Source: Cephalopachus bancanus (lineage: Eukaryota > Chordata > Mammalia > Primates > Tarsiidae). Taken from it: 64,000 bases of DNA. This document shows positions 1 to 11,352 of the stretch, in pieces. The position numbers were made by a program, and so were the translations under genes. The notes under the pieces were generated by a model. That model was not told the DNA's origin. It did no database searches and saw nothing but the letters and a program-made list of their open reading frames with translations. The stretch is taken from NCBI GenBank assembly GCA_027257055.1, contig JAPVLO010000044.1:5146001-5210000 (forward strand), given 5' to 3'. Each line of letters starts with the position of its first letter. The first letter of the stretch is position 1.

Positions 1-1430
1 GCAGAAAACCCTGAATAACCAAAGTAATACTGAGAAAGAAAAACAAAGTTGGAAGCATCACACTTCCTGATTTAAAATTACAGCAAAGCTGTAGTAACCA
101 AAACAGTATGTACTGGCATAAAAACAGAAATATAGATCAGTGGGACAGACTAAAGATCCCAGAAGTAAATCCAAACATATGCTATCTACTAATTTTTGAT
201 AAGGACACAATGGGGAAAGAATAGTCTCTTCAATAAATGGTGCTGGAAAAACTGTATTTTCACATGCAAAAGAATAAAACTCGACCCTTATCTTACACCA
301 CACACAAAAATCAACTCAAAGTGGATAAAGGCTTAAGTATAAGATCTGAAACCATAAAATCCCTAAAACAGAACATAAGGGGAAAACTCCTTGACATTGG
401 TCTTGTCAATGATTTTGTAGCTATCACACCAAAGCTCAGTCTACAAAATCAAAAATAATTATGCAGGACTGCATCAAACTAAAAAGCTTCTGCATAGTGA
501 AGGAAACAGTTAACAAACTGAAAAGACAACCTATAGCCTGGAAAAAAATTTGCAAACCACATATCTGATAAGGAGTTAATATCCAATATTTTAAAGAACT
601 CTTGCAACTCAACAGCAGAAACACAATTATCCAATTTAAAAATGGGCAAAGAACGTGACCAGATGTTTCTCCAAAGAAGACATAAGAATGACCAATAGGT
701 ATTTGAAAAGGTGCTCAACATCACTAATCATCAGGGAAATGCAAATTAAAGCCACTATGAGATATCACCTCACACCCACTAGGATTTCTGTTATCAAAAA
801 GACAAGAAATATCAAATGCTAGCAAGGGTGTGGAAAAAAGAGAACCTTAGTACGCTGTTGGTGAAACTGTAGGTTGGCAGAACCATTATGAAAAACAATA
901 TGGAGTTTCCTAAAGAAATTAAAAGCAGAACTACCATCTGACCCAGCAGTCCATGTTCTATGTATGTACCCAAAAAAGATGAAATCACCTTATAAACATA
1001 TCTGCACTCCCATGTTCATTACAGGATTGTTCATAATAGCCAAATGTGGAAACAACCTAAGTATCCATCAATGGATTAGTGGATTTTAAAATGTGAGATA
1101 GACAGATAGGCAGACATACACACATTGTGTATACATGCATATATGTACATGAACCTGGAGAACATTATGCTAAGTGAAATAAGCCAGACACAGAAGGAAA
1201 AATATTACATGATCTCATTTATATGTGGAATTTTTATTTTTAAAAAATCAAATATACAAAGCTAGAGAATAAAGCTGTGGTTACCAGGAGCAGGGAGTGG
1301 GGAGGAAATAGAGAGATGTGGGTTAAAGGATGCAAAGCAGAAGATACTTAGAATGGACACGTCTAGAAGGCTAATGTACAACCTGAGAACTATGGTTAAT
1401 AAAATTGTATTGTATTAGAAAAATAAAAGG
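1..1430 (+). mobile_element. L1 LINE, 3' part (ORF2 C-terminus and 3'UTR)
   Basis: This is the 3' end of a degenerate L1, cut by the window edge. Frame + 237-458 encodes a C-terminal L1 ORF2 stretch ([16 protein letters not shown] and following). Next come the typical L1 phrases for a truncated C-terminal domain, including a match to 'acccagcagtccc' and 'ATTACATGATCTCATTTATA', and a 3'UTR ending near AATAAAA at about 1400-1430. Many stops show that it is dead. It looks older than the L1s at 4.7 kb and 54.6 kb. Confidence 0.85.
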
Positions 1431-2469
1431 CTGCTCTAACAACTGGAAAAAGAACAGTATATACGGTATTACATCATGTGCCTTCTTTCCATCTATCTAT
1501 ATCTATGGATGTTTATCCAAATGTTAATAGTAGTTCTCTATAGGTGTGGGACCATAAAGTGTTTTCATTTTATTCTATGCTTATTTTTATTTCTGAAAAT
1601 TCCCACAACTAACTTTGTTTAATAGATAGAAAATATTTGTTTTAAGTGACATCTATAGAAATGAGAAAAATTCCTATATGTGTAGAGCTTTTTATCTTCC
1701 TTACATAGTCTACAAAACTCTCAGGAACAAAGCATAAAATATGTGTAAAAAGAAGTTTGAAACCCATAAATCTTTCCGTAGCATCAAAGAAGTAGAAGAC
1801 CACAGAAATGTTATTTCTGCTCAGTCACTTCCTGAAAGAAAATTTGATAAAACACCATGGACGGCAAGGCTATCCAGTTGCTTTGAAAAACTTGCCTTAT
1901 TAAAAGCAAAAGAGAAGGAAAAAGTTTTAAACTCGCTTTTAAAATGTGCCAATTAATGCAAGAACTTTTTATTTCATTATAGTGGCTGCAAAGTGATTAT
2001 TCAATCCATTTAATTACTAAAATACCCCCCCTGTAAATATCTGCTCCTTCTACTTCTGGTGAGAATAGGTGACAGCTGGTACTATTCTGCTATTGTACGT
2101 CGCTCTCTATGCACACAGCTCACTGGAAGATTCACGGTGGATGAAGCAGAACTACCCTTCCTGCTTTCTCAAACTAACTCCTCACTAAAATTTAGTTCAT
2201 TGCTTCACATGTACATAACACAATAAAGGGCTCTGGAATACAATGCAGCCTCTGGAGTTGTACAAGCCCACCTACTGCACAAGCACCTTGCAGGCAACAG
2301 CACCACACATATCACCTCTCCGACTCCAGTCACAGCTCCAGGGCAGCAAGGCATCCAGAACCAGGAACTAGAGAGGGTCAGCCCATCTAGAGATGAGGAG
2401 ATGGGATGGACTACTTCTAGAAAGGTTCTAGAAAGTAAAAGTTTTCCTGAATTTTACCTTTGAAGACAT
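1431..2469. other. Unclassified, mostly unique sequence
   Basis: AT-rich sequence with no repeat family I can name. It contains the short coding-like block at 1741-1956, listed separately, and an AATAAA at 2222-2227. Nothing else is supported. Confidence 0.4.
1741..1956 (+). CDS. Candidate 71-codon coding block or terminal exon, unidentified
   Basis: An open frame of 71 codons starts MCKKKFETHKSFRSIKEVED and ends KEKEKVLNSLLKCAN before TAA. It lies outside any repeat I recognise. The composition is protein-like: charged and helical near the C-terminus (LALLKAKEKEK), with few low-complexity runs. An in-frame TAA at 1735-1737 stops extension upstream. Pyrimidine-rich AG sites that could be splice acceptors end at about 1706 (CCTTACATAG) and 1779 (CTTTCCGTAG). 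An AATAAA follows at 2222, about 265 bases past the stop. It could be the last exon of a host gene, part of a processed copy, or chance. I do not recognise the protein. Confidence 0.25.
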   Translation: MCKKKFETHKSFRSIKEVEDHRNVISAQSLPERKFDKTPWTARLSSCFEKLALLKAKEKEKVLNSLLKCAN

Positions 2470-3010
2470 ACATTCATTTTACAGATATCTAATGAGAATA
2501 GTGCTCAACACTATTCTAGGCATGCAGGATATAGGCAGTGAAAAGGTAGATAAGGTCCTTGCAATCAGGGAGTTTACAACCTAATGGAAGAGACAGGCAG
2601 CACAGATAAGGATACGTGCAGTAAAGAAGTGGAAGAGGACCAGGGGAGAAAGAGTGACTGGGAATGGGGGAGAGCAATTATGGAATGGGTGATAAAGGAA
2701 AATCTTCTCTAAAGAAACTTGAAAAATGAGAAGGCAACTGTGGAAAATATCTGAGAGAAAAGTGTTCTAGGAGAGGGCATAGTTAGCAGTAAAGGACCTG
2801 AGTTGTGAAGAAACTCAGTGTCTTCAGGGATCCAAAGAGTTTGGAATCAAGGAGAAAGTAGAGTAAGCTAGACCCAGGGAGGTGGGCAGAGTCCAGACCA
2901 TGTGGGGTCCTGGAGGCCACGGTGCAGAATTGGAATTGTAGTCTGTGTGCAGTGGGAGGTCAATTGGAGGACTTTTTTTTAAGACAGGAAGTGACATAAC
3001 TTTATGTATA
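2470..3010 (+). mobile_element. L2-like LINE fragment (ancient)
   Basis: Diverged sequence matching the general pattern of the mammalian L2 3' region: 'ctattctaggcatgcaggat', a 'gtccttgcaatcagggagtt' block, then 'ccatgtggggtcctggagg' and 'ggaagtgacat'. The match is from memory of the consensus, so the edges are approximate. It is too decayed to code. Confidence 0.5.
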
Positions 3011-3354
3011 TTTCTAAAAGAGCCCTTGGGCTGTTGAGTGTATGTTTTTGAGTAACTTAAAAGTCAACATTTCTAGATCAGCCTTGGCAAGTGGGGTGGG
3101 GGGAAAGTAGACTTTTTCAGGTCTCCTCTTAAAATGCAGGCACCCTCTTTGGAGGTGGCACCATAATTATAACATATTAGTCATACTTTCTTTTCCCATC
3201 TCCATTACAGTTCAGGCAGGATGAAAGCACTGGATATTTACCTGGGGCTCTGAATGCAGGGATAAGTGTTTCAATCAGCAAGAACATGTGTACACCTAAG
3301 ACCAAACAAAATTGCCAAGGACGAATCTTGAAAACAGATTCTCCAACATGGTGA
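3011..3354. other. No recognised feature
   Basis: Diverged, non-repetitive looking sequence between L2-like and MIR-like relics. I see no gene, RNA or named repeat here. Confidence 0.4.
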
Positions 3355-3470
3355 GAAGAAGATATTGTAAACTTTGGAATCCAGCAGTGCTAAATTCAAA
3401 ATCCAATTCCCCAGTTCCCCTACCTACTAACAGTGTGACCTTAGGTAAGTCCATTCTTAGAAAGCTGGTT
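3355..3470 (+). mobile_element. MIR SINE fragment
   Basis: The core reads 'tttggaatccagcagtgct', followed by an 'acagtgtgaccttaggtaag' block. This is the MIR pattern (…TGTGACCTTGGGCAAGT…) in + orientation. It is diverged and truncated at both ends. Confidence 0.6.
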
Positions 3471-3589
3471 ACAAAAGCACATGGAATAAGCATTACTTGA
3501 AAATGCACTGAAATGTATCTCTGTTATCCCTGTGAATTCCTGAATTGACTACCACACTGTAAAAGTTCATTAGGTCTTAATTCAATATC

Positions 3590-3700
3590 ATAACAACTGA
3601 GTGTTTACAGTATGCCCAAGACTACGCTAGGTGCTGGAGTTTCAAAGATGAGTCAGACAGCAATAATATCCACATGCTTTAATGCACACTATTTTTCTCA
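3590..3700 (+). mobile_element. L2-like LINE 3' fragment
   Basis: 'gtgtttacagtatgcccaag' then 'ctaggtgctggagtttcaaa' follows the L2 3'-end pattern (tttactatgtgccaggcac…gctaggtgctgggg). Short and diverged. Confidence 0.5.
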
Positions 3701-4434
3701 GACGTGATAAATTTTTGGAAACAGACTTTGGCAAATAAATCTTCTTAAGCTAAAAATAACAGGCAAGATGAATGTTCCCTCTCACCCCAATTCTCAAGTA
3801 TTTTTAAATGTCTGTGTGACTTCCCATCAGAATAAAAGAATACTGATTTTTGGAATATATCCCTTTTCTGAATTAATTAGCAAGGTGGATTGGAATCCAC
3901 ATCTAGTTCTTAGGAGATTTGGCAAGATGGCAATAGATCTGCAGTGTAAATTGTTTACCACTAAAGCTAATGCCTGTTCATTTGATTTAATGTGTGGTGT
4001 ACTATTCAATTGCTCCAGGGGAAGGGAGGAAGGAGGATTTCTCCTAATAGTCAATCTTATCCATAATTGCAATGTCTGCCTGCTAAATGAATTCACAAAT
4101 TTAAAAAAAAAAATTCTATTAAACAATTAATTGAAAAACATAGAGAAATTTTGCCACAACATGAACAGGAATGTGGGTGAAGAGGCAAAAGTTTTAGAGA
4201 CTGCTAGAGAAGGGATTCTGCTGCGAATGAGAATCAAAAATAGAGACCATGTCCCAGGAAGGACTGGAGACAGATGGACTAAAGTTAATCTAAAAAGAAT
4301 AGGAAGGAAAGAAGGAGAACCTTACCTTCAAACAACTTTCCAAAAATGCTGCCCACAGATTCTATCTCCCAATGCAACACTATAGCCATCTAAACCCTCA
4401 AAGTAAGGGAAAGGGGTGTTGGGAGGAGCTCACT
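3701..4434. other. Unclassified sequence
   Basis: Two overlapping open frames (3768-4130 + and 3827-4126 −) and a third at 4131-4385 + have no recognisable domain. The opposing pair cover the same bases, so at most one could be real. I regard all three as chance. No repeat identified. Confidence 0.4.
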
Positions 4435-4606
4435 ACAATAAATCAAAAAATTAGCCGGGCGTGGTAGCGCGCACCTGTAGTTCCAGCTACGTGGAAGGCT
4501 GAGGCGGAAGGATCGCCAGAGCCCAGCAGGTCGAGGCTGTGGTGGCCGGGAGTGGCCACTGCACTCCAGTCTGGGTGACAGTGAGACTCCAACTCAAAAA
4601 AAAAAA
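4435..4606 (+). mobile_element. Alu SINE, 5'-truncated (right arm only)
   Basis: Begins at the central linker (ATAAATCAAAAAATTAGCC), runs through the right arm ('tagttccagctacgtggaag', 'cactgcactccagtctgggt') and ends GAGACTCCAACTC plus an A run at 4595-4606. It belongs to the lineage-specific Alu group that dominates the window. The left arm is missing, so the internal pol III boxes are absent. Confidence 0.9.
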
Positions 4607-4689
4607 ATGTATCTGGTCAAAGTCATATTTCCTTTACAAGGATATTTTTTAGAAGTTGTAAAGGTTTATATTTTCCTTAAAATGTCAAT

Positions 4690-6215
4690 TAATATGCCAA
4701 CATCATTCTTCTCTGACCTGGAAATGACAAAACAGAAATTATATGGAAACATAAACGACCACAAATAGGAAAAACAATCCTAGCAAAAGAAACAAAGCAG
4801 AAGGTATCACACTTCCAGGCTTCAAACTTTACTATTAGGCGACAGTAATCAAAACACCCTGGTATTGGTACAGGAACAGGCACACAGACCAATGGAACAG
4901 GATAGAGATTCCAGAAGCAAAACCTCAATTCCTCAACCAACTCATCTTTGGTAAAGCTTCCAACAACAACACTGGGGAGAGGAGAACCTATTCAGTAAAT
5001 GGTGCTAGAAAAACTGGCTGACCACATGCAAAAGATTGAAACAGAACCCCTACCTATCACCATACACAAAAATTAACTCTAAAGGGGTCAAAGACCTAAA
5101 TGTAAAACCTCAAACTATAGGAATCTTAGAAAACGCAGGAGAAACCCTTATGGAAATTGGAACTGGCAACCAATTCCTGTTCAGAACCCTAAAGGTCAAT
5201 ACCTTAAGAAATAAGATAGACAAGTGGGACCTCATCAAACTAATGAGCTTTTGCAAAGCAAAAGAAACCATCAAGAGAGCAGGGAGACAGCGCACAGAAT
5301 GGAAAAAATATTTGCCAACAGTATATCTGACAAAGGCCTAACATCTAGGATCTACAAGGAACTCAAATGTACAAACAAGGAACTCAAAAAAACAAACAGC
5401 CCATTAAAAAGTGGACAAAAGACATGAATAACATTTCACAAAAGAAGATATATGGGCAGCCAACAGGCACATGAAAAAGTGCTCAGCCTCACTCATCATT
5501 GGAGAAATGCAAATCAAAACCACATTGAGATGTCACCTAACCCCAGTAAGAATGGCCATCATTAATAAAACAAACAACAACAGATGCTGGTGAGGATGCG
5601 GAGAAAAAGGAACTCTTCCACACTGCTGGTGGGAATGCAAACTAGTGTAACCTCTTTGGAGGACAGTGTGGTGGTTCCTGAAAGAACTAGAAATTGATCT
5701 TCCATATGACCCAGCAATTCCCCTATTGGGAATATACCTGGAGGAACTCAAGTCATTTTATAAAAAATATAACTGCACACGTATGTTTGTTGCAGCTTTA
5801 TTCACAATAGCAAAAACATGAAACCAACCATGTTGCCCATCAAAGCTGGACTGGATTAAAAAATGTGGTACATATGGAATATTATGCAGCCATAAAGAAG
5901 GACAAACATATGGACTTCGCAGCAACTTAGATGGATCTGGAGTCAATCATACTCAGTGATCTATCACAGAAACAAAGAACAGAGTACCATGTGTTCTCAC
6001 TCATAAGTGGACCTTGAACAATTATAATACTATAAGAAAGGGATTAGCAGTAGTGGGAAACTGTCAGGGGAGTAGGGGTGGGATTGGCAGTTGACGGAAA
6101 CTGCTAGGGGAGGGAGGGGCATACCTCATCAATAAGGGTACCTGCATAATCAACGTTTGTATACCTCACCCTGAATTGTACCCCACCTCTTTATAATAAA
6201 AATAATAATTAAAAG
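4690..6215 (+). mobile_element. L1 LINE, 5'-truncated (ORF2 C-terminus plus 3'UTR)
   Basis: The last quarter of ORF2 and the 3'UTR of an L1 closely related to the nearly full-length copy at 54.6-61.0 kb. Frame 5036-5341 carries LRNKIDKWDLIKLMSFC, the L1 ORF2 C-terminal segment, and continues out of frame at 5224-5427. 'gtgttctcactcataagtgg' at about 5990-6010 is the usual L1 ORF2/3'UTR junction. The 3' end is A-rich (AATAAAAATAATAATTAAAA, about 6196-6215). Frameshifted and 5'-truncated, so non-mobile. Confidence 0.9.
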
Positions 6216-6544
6216 AACAAATTAAACCAAAATTTCCATGAAAAAAAAGTCAACTAATAGAGAGGGGGACCAAAATGACAAAGTTTTCTATCTCTCCTTA
6301 GTTCATTGCCAAATCTGTTTTAATTTCAGACCTCTATATGATGAGATATAACTCAAATAAGTAAATAAGTGACACCTTAGCAATCATTACCCAAAAAAAT
6401 TATTTAGGTCTTAGATGAGGAGGTGGAATCATTGGTCAGTAACCTTGGAGCCACTAACAAAATTCCAAAATGACAAAAAAAAAATCTATTAAAATCTGTG
6501 GAGTTAATCTTGGTAGCTGCATATAAGGAAGTATTTTCCAATCT
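6216..6544. other. No recognised feature
   Basis: AT-rich sequence following an L1 tail. No gene or named repeat is visible. Confidence 0.4.
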
Positions 6545-7110
6545 AGCGAAAAAAGTGGAACAGAGACACAAACACTTGAAACAGCATTTGTCTTAGGTCA
6601 GTTCTCTGAGAAACAGACTGAGATAGAGATTTGCATGCTGGGCGTTTATTAAAGAGTGACTTAGAAATCAGCACCTGCTTGGGTGTGAAGAGAGTGAAAA
6701 TGGGTAAGAGGAAAAGGCAAACTTTATTGGAGACATGAAAAGGCCTCAACTGACCCCACATGGAACTCTTGTGCTTGGGAGGTCCTTTAGCAGTCCAGGC
6801 TGGAAGCAAGTTGGCTGCACATTTATACCCCCTCACTGGCCAGTCGTTGACTAAAGGAAGGGGAATGAACTTGGACAAGTTGGCTTTATTTGGCTGAGGG
6901 CAATTCCCACAAAATGACTCAACTAAGAGCCACCAGTTGCCGTGCTCCCTGTGGCTGAGGGAATGGATACCTCAAAATTAAAGCAGACTGGAGCAGCAAG
7001 CCACGGCAGTCATGACATCACTAAAGGTCAGCAGTTCACCTAGTTTGTCCAGGTTGGGAGTCTGTCCCCACAGGATGCACTCAAACCTTTGACATTTTCA
7101 TTCTGCCTTC
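6545..7110 (-). mobile_element. Possible ancient LTR or other interspersed repeat, family unknown
   Basis: The block opens 'tgtcttaggtcagttctctg' and has TTTATTA in 'gggcgtttattaaagagtga', which on the minus strand is an AATAAA-like signal. A second TTTATT lies downstream. The organisation resembles a reversed LTR, but I cannot name it and see no target duplication. The 111-codon minus frame at 6543-6878 lies in it and is not recognised. Confidence 0.3.
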
Positions 7111-7261
7111 TGCCATTTGGATTAGATTTTCTCTGTGATCACTGGCTTACTCTACCTGTTATCCAAACTAAGTCACCCACACACACTTTGGAACACACTA
7201 TCTTTTGGGGGAAGTCCTCCTGGTCTGGTGCATATTGATTCTGCTTTTCTTCTTTTCTTTA

Positions 7262-7770
7262 TTTGAATAGCATTTACAGGGCTTCTGATGTTCTTGGCAC
7301 TGCACTGCATAGCCTGGGACTTGCAAAGATAAATAGGACACCTACCTTGTCCTTGAGGAACTCACCGTCTGTTAGAAGAAACAGTGAAGACAAATTTCAA
7401 AACAATGTGGTAAGAGGCATGATAAATGCCATGAACAAAAATTTTTGAGAATCTAAAGGAAGGAATGACCAACCTTTGCCTGGGGACCATCAGAGAAAGC
7501 TTTTTTCTAGAAAATATGTTTGACCTTGCCTTTGAAAAATAAGTCAAGGTTTGCCAGATAAGGAGATAGTGGGTGGCTATGCTGGGCAGAGTGCAGGTTA
7601 GGGGCTAGAGTCATTTAGGTTATGGTGTCGGAACTATAAAGTTTACCATGGCTTGGGCATAGAGTTTGACTGGTCTGTTGTGTCAAGCTAAGTTGGAATT
7701 TTATTCTGTAAAAAACAGGAAACTAATCTAATAGAGGGTTTTCAAGTAAAGAATGATAGAAGTAGATTTG
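7262..7770 (+). mobile_element. L2-like LINE 3' fragment
   Basis: Pattern of the L2 3' end: 'catttacagggcttctgatg…ttggcactgc', then 'ttgtccttgaggaactcacc', then 'gggttttcaagtaaagaatg'. Strongly diverged; edges approximate. Similar relics lie at 2.5-3.0 and 3.6 kb. Confidence 0.5.
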
Positions 7771-8269
7771 TTTATTATTAAAATATTTAGTGAAATTGTG
7801 GAGAAAGGATAGGAACAAAGGGGAACTTTCAGAAAGGAGATCAGACAATAGACTTGAAACATATTTGTTATTAAATATTCCATCCATCACACTGGCTTAG
7901 ATGTGAGGCTTTGGGGTGTGGCAAAGCAAGTTTGGAGAAAACAATAGTGTTTGACGAGTAGTACTGAAGCTCTGTGGGAAGTCAGGGATGGAGAGACCCT
8001 CCTGGTATTACACATGGATGATATTCTGAACTGTGGTTACCCCTGCACTATGGCTTCTTGCTTCTGATTTTGGCCTTTATTGTAAACAACATATAGGTGT
8101 AGCTTCTGAGGGAACTGATTGCCAAATAGGAAATAGAGTTAAAGGGAAAGGAGCATTTGGCATCCGGATGGAACATACACAAGGATGTGTGGGAATTCCT
8201 CTTATAGCTCACTCTTGCCAGAATTGGCTGTTATCATTTTGACAAACACTTACTAATCTGATAGGCAAA
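7771..8269. other. Unclassified sequence
   Basis: No named repeat. The 69-codon + frame at 8033-8242 has no recognisable domain and I treat it as chance. Confidence 0.4.
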
Positions 8270-8590
8270 GAAAGCTTCCCTTACTGTTGTTTAAATTTGC
8301 ATGCTTTTGATTATACTGGAAATTTAACATTTTTCCATATGCTTGTTTACTGCTTTGCATTTCTTATTTTGTGAATCATCAGTTCATATCCTCTGCCCAT
8401 TTATCTAGTTCGTTTTAAATGTTTTCATAATCAGTTTCAGGAGTCCTTTATATGACGAAGCCATTAGCCCAATGTCATGTGGTTGCAAATATTTTTTCTC
8501 TGTGTGCTTGCCTTTTCATTTGAGTTGTGAGTTTCGTTTTTGTTTTACTACATATATTTTTTCTATGCTTGTTCTTTTGCTTAGAATCTT
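8270..8590 (-). mobile_element. Old L1 fragment (ORF2 C-terminal part)
   Basis: On the + strand this reads as the complement of an L1M-type ORF2 3' region: 'atttgcatgcttttgattat', 'catatcctctgcccatttat', 'aggagtcctttatatgacga', 'ttgccttttcatttgagttg'. Heavily diverged. Confidence 0.7.
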
Positions 8591-8838
8591 TCTGCAAAGA
8601 AGATTCATGCTCCTGAGCATGGTATGCAAGACCCTCCAAGGTCTGGCTCCTTCAACCTCTCCTCTGACAGTTCATCCCACAAAATATATGCTCTCTAGAT
8701 GTTCTCTTCCTGGGTAAATCCAAAAAGTTCTCTCACACTCCTAGGACTTACCACATCTGCACAGGGGACCCTTCCTGCCTCACCAACCAATATAACTTCC
8801 AGTCCTTCAGGATCTGACTCAAGCCTCACATCTAAGCC
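8591..8838 (+). mobile_element. L2-like LINE fragment
   Basis: 'tatgcaagaccctccaaggt' followed by 'ctggctccttcaacctctcc' fits the L2 segment upstream of its 3' end (…aaggccctccatgatctggcccc…). Diverged. The 81-codon + frame at 8472-8717 spans the junction of this and the L1 piece and is therefore spurious. Confidence 0.45.
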
Positions 8839-8996
8839 AGTGTGATGGAGGGATTCCGTGCATGGACTCTGGGGGAGAGGGGCTGGGCTGGAGTCCTAGC
8901 TCTTTTATTTACTAGCTGCATTTGCCAATTCACTTGAACTACCCAAGCCTCCATTTCCTCATCTGCTAAATGAGAATAAAAGTAGTGGTCCCTCAA
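8839..8996 (+). mobile_element. MIR SINE
   Basis: Good MIR match: 'ctggagtcctagctctttta', 'tttactagctgcatttgcca', 'cctccatttcctcatctgct', 'aaatgagaataaaagtagtg'. Confidence 0.75.
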
Positions 8997-9075
8997 AACA
9001 TGAACATAGAGTTACCATATGACCCAGGAATTCCACTCTTAGGTACATGCTCAAAAGAACTGAAAACATACTGCT
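8997..9075 (+). mobile_element. Short L1 ORF2 fragment
   Basis: 'catagagttaccatatgacc' followed by 'caggaattccactcttaggt' and 'gctcaaaagaactgaaaaca' is the L1 ORF2 C-terminal stretch. About 80 bases survive between a MIR and an LTR. Confidence 0.65.
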
Positions 9076-9395
9076 TTGATTCCCTCACCCAAAATTCGTA
9101 TGTTAAAGCCTAAACCCCAAAGTGGTGGTATTAAAAGGTGGAGTGTTTGGGAGGTGATTACATCATAATTGTGATTGGTGGCCTTTTAAAAGACAACCCA
9201 GAGAGCTTGGCTAACCTCTTCCATCGTGTGAGGAGGACACAGTGAGAAGTTACCATCTGTGAACCAGGAAATGGGCCCCCTCAGACACTGAATTGGCAAA
9301 TGCAAAATAGTAAACATCTTGATCTTGGATACACTCCTGTTATGTAAGCCACTCATTCTGTGGTATTTCTGAGCAGACTAATATAATCACTAAAA
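9076..9395 (+). mobile_element. MaLR-type LTR (MST/MLT-like)
   Basis: Hallmarks of the MaLR LTRs: 'ccaaaattcgtatgttaaag', 'ttgggaggtgattacatcat', 'accatctgtgaaccaggaaa', 'cttgatcttggatacactcc', 'gtaagccactcattctgtgg'. Diverged, with no target duplication seen. Family assignment is from memory of the consensus. Confidence 0.6.
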
Positions 9396-9566
9396 GGCTG
9401 CTGGATGCCTGTTCAGAACTGTCTCACCCATAAGACAGAAGCCCCAAATGATGGATCAAGGGAATAGTGAACGCAAAGGGAACAGAGTTCATGCCTTACT
9501 TGACCCACACCTGTGGTCTCTCTAGCTGCAGAAAGATTTCACCAGCATTGTTTAAACAAAAAGGAG

Positions 9567-9872
9567 AGTCAGTGCGCTAGCTCATGCCTGTGATACAGTA
9601 CTTCAGGAGGCCGAGGCAAGAGGATTGCCTAAGCCCAGGGGTTCAAGGCCAGCCTGGGCAACTTGGCGAGACCACATCTCTACAATAAATCAAAAAATTA
9701 GCCAGGCATGGTGGCATGCACCTTTCATTCCAACTACTTGGAAGGCTGGGAGGAAGGATCACTTGAGCCCAGCAGGTGGAGGCTGCAGTAGCTGTGAGTG
9801 TCCCATTGCGCTCCAGCCTGTGCAAGAGAGTAAGATTCCAACTCAAAAAAAAAAAAAGAAAAAAGAAAAAAA
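9567..9872 (+). mobile_element. Alu SINE, full length
   Basis: Both arms are present: a left arm with 'ggggttcaaggccagcctgg' and 'caacttggcgagaccacatc', linker ATAAATCAAAAAATTAGCC, and a right arm ending AAGATTCCAACTC plus an A-rich tail to about 9872. It is more mutated than others of the group; the A and B boxes carry substitutions. Confidence 0.9.
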
Positions 9873-11120
9873 AGTAGAGCTGGTTCTATGAAGAGCCAGA
9901 AAGGAATAAGATGGGACATATCTGAAGGCCAAAAGTCATGTCCTGGCTTGTAATTCAGAACAGCCTCCCTCTCCCACCCCAGGGTGACCTTTTCCTGTAA
10001 ATGAATCCCATGAACGGTTTAAAATACAGGCACTGAACTAAATGGGTCATTTTCCAGTGCAAATTCTCCTCACTGCCTTAGTTACTTTATATGCTTGAAA
10101 TTATTTTATTTTTAGTTAACACATTTTTTAAGAAATCAGAATTAAATGCAAATCCTTTCAGAGCTTGTCCGACTCCTGTAAAGCTTAACTACATAAAAAT
10201 TTCAATGTATTATTTATATCCAGATATGCTGCAGCTGAATTTCACATGCAAATGTTCAGAATTCCAAGTTCCTTAACTGAAAACTTAAAAAAAAACCTCT
10301 CTTCATCGTCACTTGCTTTCTTCCACCTTTTATTGAAGAGTCTGTTAACACCTTAAAACCTGACCCTCTTACACACGTTGGAAGGAGATTTGAGTCTTGT
10401 TCTCCTTTATAATCCAGCCAAATGACCTTGTGATGTCACATAATTTCAGCAACAATATGAAGTGAAGGCCGGTGATTATTGTTTCTTGAAACTCTGAACT
10501 CTAAGATTTTAAGAATTTACACTGGGGTTCTGGAACATTCCAGTAGGAAGGGGCCTGGAGTCCCCTCTCTCTCCCCACTCCATGAAAGTATCTCTGCAGG
10601 CTCCAGGAGTCCAGTCTCTTGAGGCAGTTTCTTCCCAGGTGCAGGGAGATGAGGAGAGTGAGATGGGTTTGCCAGTAGGCTGTATCTCAGGGGAGACTTG
10701 TCATTGTGCTGTCAATGACTCAGAACATTTCCTGAAGGAGGTAGGTGCAGGAGCAAGCAGCTGGAGAACTTTTGATAAGAGTGAATGAATAAAGCAGAGA
10801 AGCTTCAGGTTCTCAGGTACTAAGAAGAGGGGGCTTTGTCTACAGAAAGTAGAGAGAGTATGGGGATAGACACCAGGTATATAAGGAAACACCTCAGGTC
10901 ATTGCATCTTACACCAAGTGCAGAGCACCCCAAGGTTTATGAGTTCACTCTTGCATGTAGTTAGCTGGGTGCACAGAGGGGGACACTTCGTATTAGAGTA
11001 GGAGACGATTTTCAAAAAAGGTTAAGATTTAGTCATTTCCCCAAGGATTAGGGAGATGGGTGGGAGAGGGCTGGAAAGAGACCTTCCTGAATCATCAAAG
11101 AGCATGGACAAGGAGGGAGT
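9873..11120. other. Apparently unique sequence
   Basis: No repeat family recognised. Sub-segment 10090-10280 is AT-rich with two ATGCAAAT/ATGCAAA POU-like words and looks less decayed than its surroundings (see findings). The frames at 10582-10788 and 10701-10892 oppose each other and have no domain. Confidence 0.4.
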
Positions 11121-11352
11121 AGAAAGATCCCATAACAACAAACATTATTCTAATAACAGTGAGTAGTAGTATAACAGCTAGTATTTGGTAAAGGCTTATA
11201 AATAAAGCACCATATTAAGCACCTCACAGTTTCTTATTTAATCTTCACAAGATTCCTAAGACATAGACACTATGACCCCATATTTTAGATGAGAACCTGG
11301 AGGCACAGAAGGATTAAGTAACTTGCTCAAGACATAACAGCCAGGAAATTGC
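11121..11352 (-). mobile_element. MIR SINE
   Basis: The complement of MIR is clear on the + strand: 'tatttaatcttcacaagatt', 'gatgagaacctggaggcaca', 'gattaagtaacttgctcaag', 'acataacagccagg'. Confidence 0.8.

Noticed and set aside
3768..4130. 120-codon plus frame and its 99-codon minus-strand shadow
   Set aside because: The frames oppose each other, match no domain I know, and sit in AT-rich sequence without gene signals.
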